NCBI GenBank assembly: GCA_964655225.1
Contig: CAZZMB010000023.1
Location: 1 to 36,049, forward strand
Source: JAFMKE01 sp964655225
GTDB taxonomy: Bacteria; Bacteroidota; Bacteroidia; Chitinophagales; UBA8649
DNA: 36,049 nt
Direction: 5' to 3'
The position numbers were made by a program, and so were the translations under genes. Numbering within the stretch: position 1 is the stretch's first letter; the number at the start of each line of letters is the position of its first letter. The notes below the pieces were generated by a model, which saw nothing but the letters and a program-made list of their open reading frames with translations, did no database searches and had not been told where the DNA came from. Shown piece by piece: positions 34,132 to 36,049 of this stretch.

Positions 34132-34577
34132 TGCAATAAATTTTTAAGGACTGATGCGATTGTTTTTCCATCAGAGACTCCAGCTAGTTTCTTGTTAGCC
34201 AATCCCATTAGCGGTCCCATATCATTCTTACCGCTCTTCCCAGTTGACTCTATTAGGCTTCTTAATTCATGTTCCACTTCCTCTAATGAGAGTTGTTTAG
34301 GTAAGAAATTTTTCAAAACCACAATTTCTTCTTGTTCTTTTTCAGCTAGATCGCCTCTGTTTTCTTTTTCAAATATATCCAAGGCATCTTTGCGCTGCTT
34401 AACCATTTTCTGAAGGATCTTAGCTTCTTGTTCTTTGCTTAAAATTTCACTTGCGCCTTTCTCCGTTTTCTGCATAGTTATTGCAGTTTTTACCGCACGT
34501 AACGTTCTCATTGCTGCTGCATCCTTGGCTTTCATAGCCTCTTTTAGGGCAGTTTGTATTTTTACTTCTAAACTCAT
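34128..34577 (-). CDS. yqeY: GatB/YqeY domain protein
   Basis: The 149-residue, highly charged helical protein has the YqeY pattern: an N-terminal helix SLEVKIQTALKEAMKAKD, LRAVKTAI, FLPKQLSLEEVE (93-104) and the C-terminal helical domain GKNDMGPLMGLANKKLAG. This domain also forms the tRNA-binding tail of the amidotransferase subunit GatB; as a free protein its role is unknown. It lies 15 bases after the TlpA-like gene and overlaps the CvpA start. Confidence 0.92.
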   Translation of the reverse strand: MSLEVKIQTALKEAMKAKDAAAMRTLRAVKTAITMQKTEKGASEILSKEQEAKILQKMVKQRKDALDIFEKENRGDLAEKEQEEIVVLKNFLPKQLSLEEVEHELRSLIESTGKSGKNDMGPLMGLANKKLAGVSDGKTIASVLKNLLQ

Positions 34578-34592
34578 AATTTTTTTTTAAAA

Positions 34593-35084
34593 TTATCTTG
34601 ACCAATTCTTTTTTAATGTTGCTATAAAATTAGGGTCTGACCAATTCTTGCTACCAATTTTACTATAAACTTTAGCTCCCATACTATTATAAATATAGGT
34701 TGTGGGGAATTGTGTCACCCCAAAACGATTAAAATTTTCTACAGTAACAAAATAAATATTGGGATATATTCCTACATACTTACTGACTTTCGCATAAGGT
34801 TCATCCGAAACACAAATCACTTGTAAGCCATTCCAAATTTCATTCATTTGGTTGAGGGAGGGCATTTCATGGATACATGGTCCACACCATGTTTGCCAGA
34901 AATTAATGACCACTATTTTATCTTTGAAATCCGCTAACTGAATACTCTCTCCACTATTGTATTGAAGAAAAACCAAATCCTCCAAAGCTATTTTTGGTAC
35001 AATAAATTTTCTATTTAGCATATAGATAGTCACTCCAATCAGTACCATAAAGAAAACTATATTCAATATCTTTTTTACGTTCAT
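34593..35084 (-). CDS. TlpA/ResA-like membrane-anchored thioredoxin
   Basis: This 163-residue protein has an N-terminal anchor (about 7-23) and a periplasmic thioredoxin fold with NFWQTWCGPCIHEMPSLNQ (active-site Cys67 and Cys70) and the cis-proline loop FPTTYIY near 126-132. It likely reduces periplasmic disulfides, for example in cytochrome c maturation. It sits 5 bases after the DivIC/FtsB-like gene. Confidence 0.9.
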   Translation of the reverse strand: MNVKKILNIVFFMVLIGVTIYMLNRKFIVPKIALEDLVFLQYNSGESIQLADFKDKIVVINFWQTWCGPCIHEMPSLNQMNEIWNGLQVICVSDEPYAKVSKYVGIYPNIYFVTVENFNRFGVTQFPTTYIYNSMGAKVYSKIGSKNWSDPNFIATLKKNWSR

Positions 35085-35089
35085 CTGAG

Positions 35090-35404
35090 TTATTCCTCTT
35101 CAACGACAATGAAGACATCCTCATTATCTTTTTTCATATAGTACTTTTCTCGGGCGAATTTTTCTTTCTTTTCGTCAGTAGAGAACAACTCTTGCTTAAG
35201 ATCATCCACTTTATTAATCTCATTATTATAATAACCCTTTTCTTCTTCAAGTTTATTTAGCTTTTGGCTAAGTTTGAATTGATAGAAAATATTATTGGCA
35301 TCAAAAAAAATCATCCAGATTAAGAAGAACAGCAGAATAGCAGAATAAATATTCTTAAAATACCAGGGCAGCTGTTTGTATTTATTTATCAACTTTTTCA
35401 TCAC
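35090..35404 (-). CDS. FtsB/DivIC-like septum formation initiator
   Basis: This 104-residue protein has one membrane segment (about 18-36), then a coiled coil (about 40-75, KLSQKLNKLEEEKGYYNNEINK) and the family motif KEKFAREKYYMKKDNEDVF (79-98). It would act in the divisome with FtsL/FtsQ-type partners. It opens a five-gene operon with TlpA-like, yqeY, CvpA and PabA/TrpG. The start could be either of two adjacent Met codons. Confidence 0.87.
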   Translation of the reverse strand: MMKKLINKYKQLPWYFKNIYSAILLFFLIWMIFFDANNIFYQFKLSQKLNKLEEEKGYYNNEINKVDDLKQELFSTDEKKEKFAREKYYMKKDNEDVFIVVEEE

Positions 35405-35483
35405 AACAAATGTACTTAAATTTTAAAGATTACGGTTCAAAAAATATTAACGTTAAATGAATCTATTGGATTAAAAAAAGGGC

Positions 35484-35522
35484 AAAAAAAAAGTCCTTGC
35501 AGTAATTAAACTACAAGGACTT
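35484..35522 (-). terminator. Rho-independent terminator of the rRNA operon
   Basis: On the minus strand, directly after 5S rRNA, an 12-bp stem with one mismatch (AAGTCCTTGTAG/CTGCAAGGACTT, loop 8 bases) is followed by a run of nine T residues, partly shared with the stem base. Confidence 0.88.
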
Positions 35523-35532
35523 ATTAAAAGAA

Positions 35533-35639
<107 letters not shown>

Positions 35640-35690
35640 AAAAGTTATCCTTATACTGCCCTACGACAGTCTTCGGACTTCTCTCTACGC

Positions 35691-35704
35691 CTGCCAGCTG
35701 GCAG
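35691..35704. repeat. GC-rich perfect palindrome in the 23S-5S spacer
   Basis: CTGCCAGCTGGCAG is a perfect 14-bp palindrome inside the roughly 97-base spacer, with outer CG pairs. A small hairpin, AGTC-TTCG-GACT, lies just beside it at 35668-35679. Both could fold in the precursor RNA and guide processing, or the block could be an inserted repeat. Confidence 0.6.
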
Positions 35705-35736
35705 ACGATTATATGATTAACACATTGAAAATTAAG

Positions 35737-36049
<313 letters not shown>

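Noticed and set aside
35407..35414. Exact TAnnTTTG match on the minus strand just before the DivIC-like ATG
   Set aside because: It lies only two bases before the start codon, leaving no leader; a leaderless transcript is possible but not supported.
35447..35456. TTAACGTTAA palindrome upstream of the DivIC-like gene
   Set aside because: A 10-bp AT-rich palindrome is expected by chance in AT-rich spacers, and no partner element was found.

Overview
The window is a chromosomal segment of a Bacteroidota bacterium, probably a marine or environmental gliding type. Evidence: T9SS sorting domains and a gliding-motility (CHU_C) C-terminal domain, many short-lipobox lipoproteins, TAnnTTTG promoter elements with weak Shine-Dalgarno sequences, a TamB/TsaD divergent pair, and an AT-rich base composition. 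The species cannot be named from the sequence. No CRISPR array, insertion sequence, prophage or tRNA was seen, and no gene-free stretch exceeds about 250 bases.

Region 1 (1-14268) is a beta-glucan (laminarin-type) utilisation operon on the minus strand. In transcription order it holds: a clan GH-A glycoside hydrolase fused to a predicted outer-membrane beta-barrel, a surface glycan-binding lipoprotein, a GH16 laminarinase lipoprotein, a large cytoplasmic GH94/GH149-type beta-glucan phosphorylase, a GH17 lipoprotein, a GH30 lipoprotein and a GPH/MFS sugar symporter. A further gene probably begins at the window edge. A Nudix-fold regulator with a degenerate catalytic box is divergently transcribed, and the shared spacer carries an inverted repeat over a perfect TAnnTTTG element. 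No SusC/SusD pair is present in the window. The inferred model: surface GH16/GH17/GH30 cut and debranch the glucan, the barrel fusion or an unseen porin passes oligosaccharides through the outer membrane, the symporter takes them across the inner membrane, and the phosphorylase releases glucose-1-phosphate.

Region 2 (14297-18842) holds a BadF/BadG-type sugar kinase, a CHU_C secreted protein, a YdjM/DUF457 membrane protein, a decayed CHU_C fragment and a TetR regulator. Region 3 (18843-22151) is a probable bicarbonate module (SulP transporter, beta-carbonic anhydrase, DUF2490 outer-membrane protein), divergent from the TetR gene across a spacer with a 23-bp near-perfect palindrome between two consensus -7 elements. 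It is followed by what looks like the 3' remnant of a cytochrome c gene.

Region 4 (22152-35404) is mostly housekeeping: YifB/ComM, a secreted CotH-kinase/lamin-tail protein with a glycine-rich tract, TamB, TsaD, a TPR protein and a compact five-gene operon (DivIC/FtsB-like, TlpA-like thioredoxin, YqeY, CvpA, PabA/TrpG). Region 5 (35484-36049) is the 3' end of an rRNA operon on the minus strand: the 23S 3' part, a short spacer with a GC-rich palindrome, 5S rRNA and a strong terminator.

Functions come from motif recognition by eye; no database search was possible.
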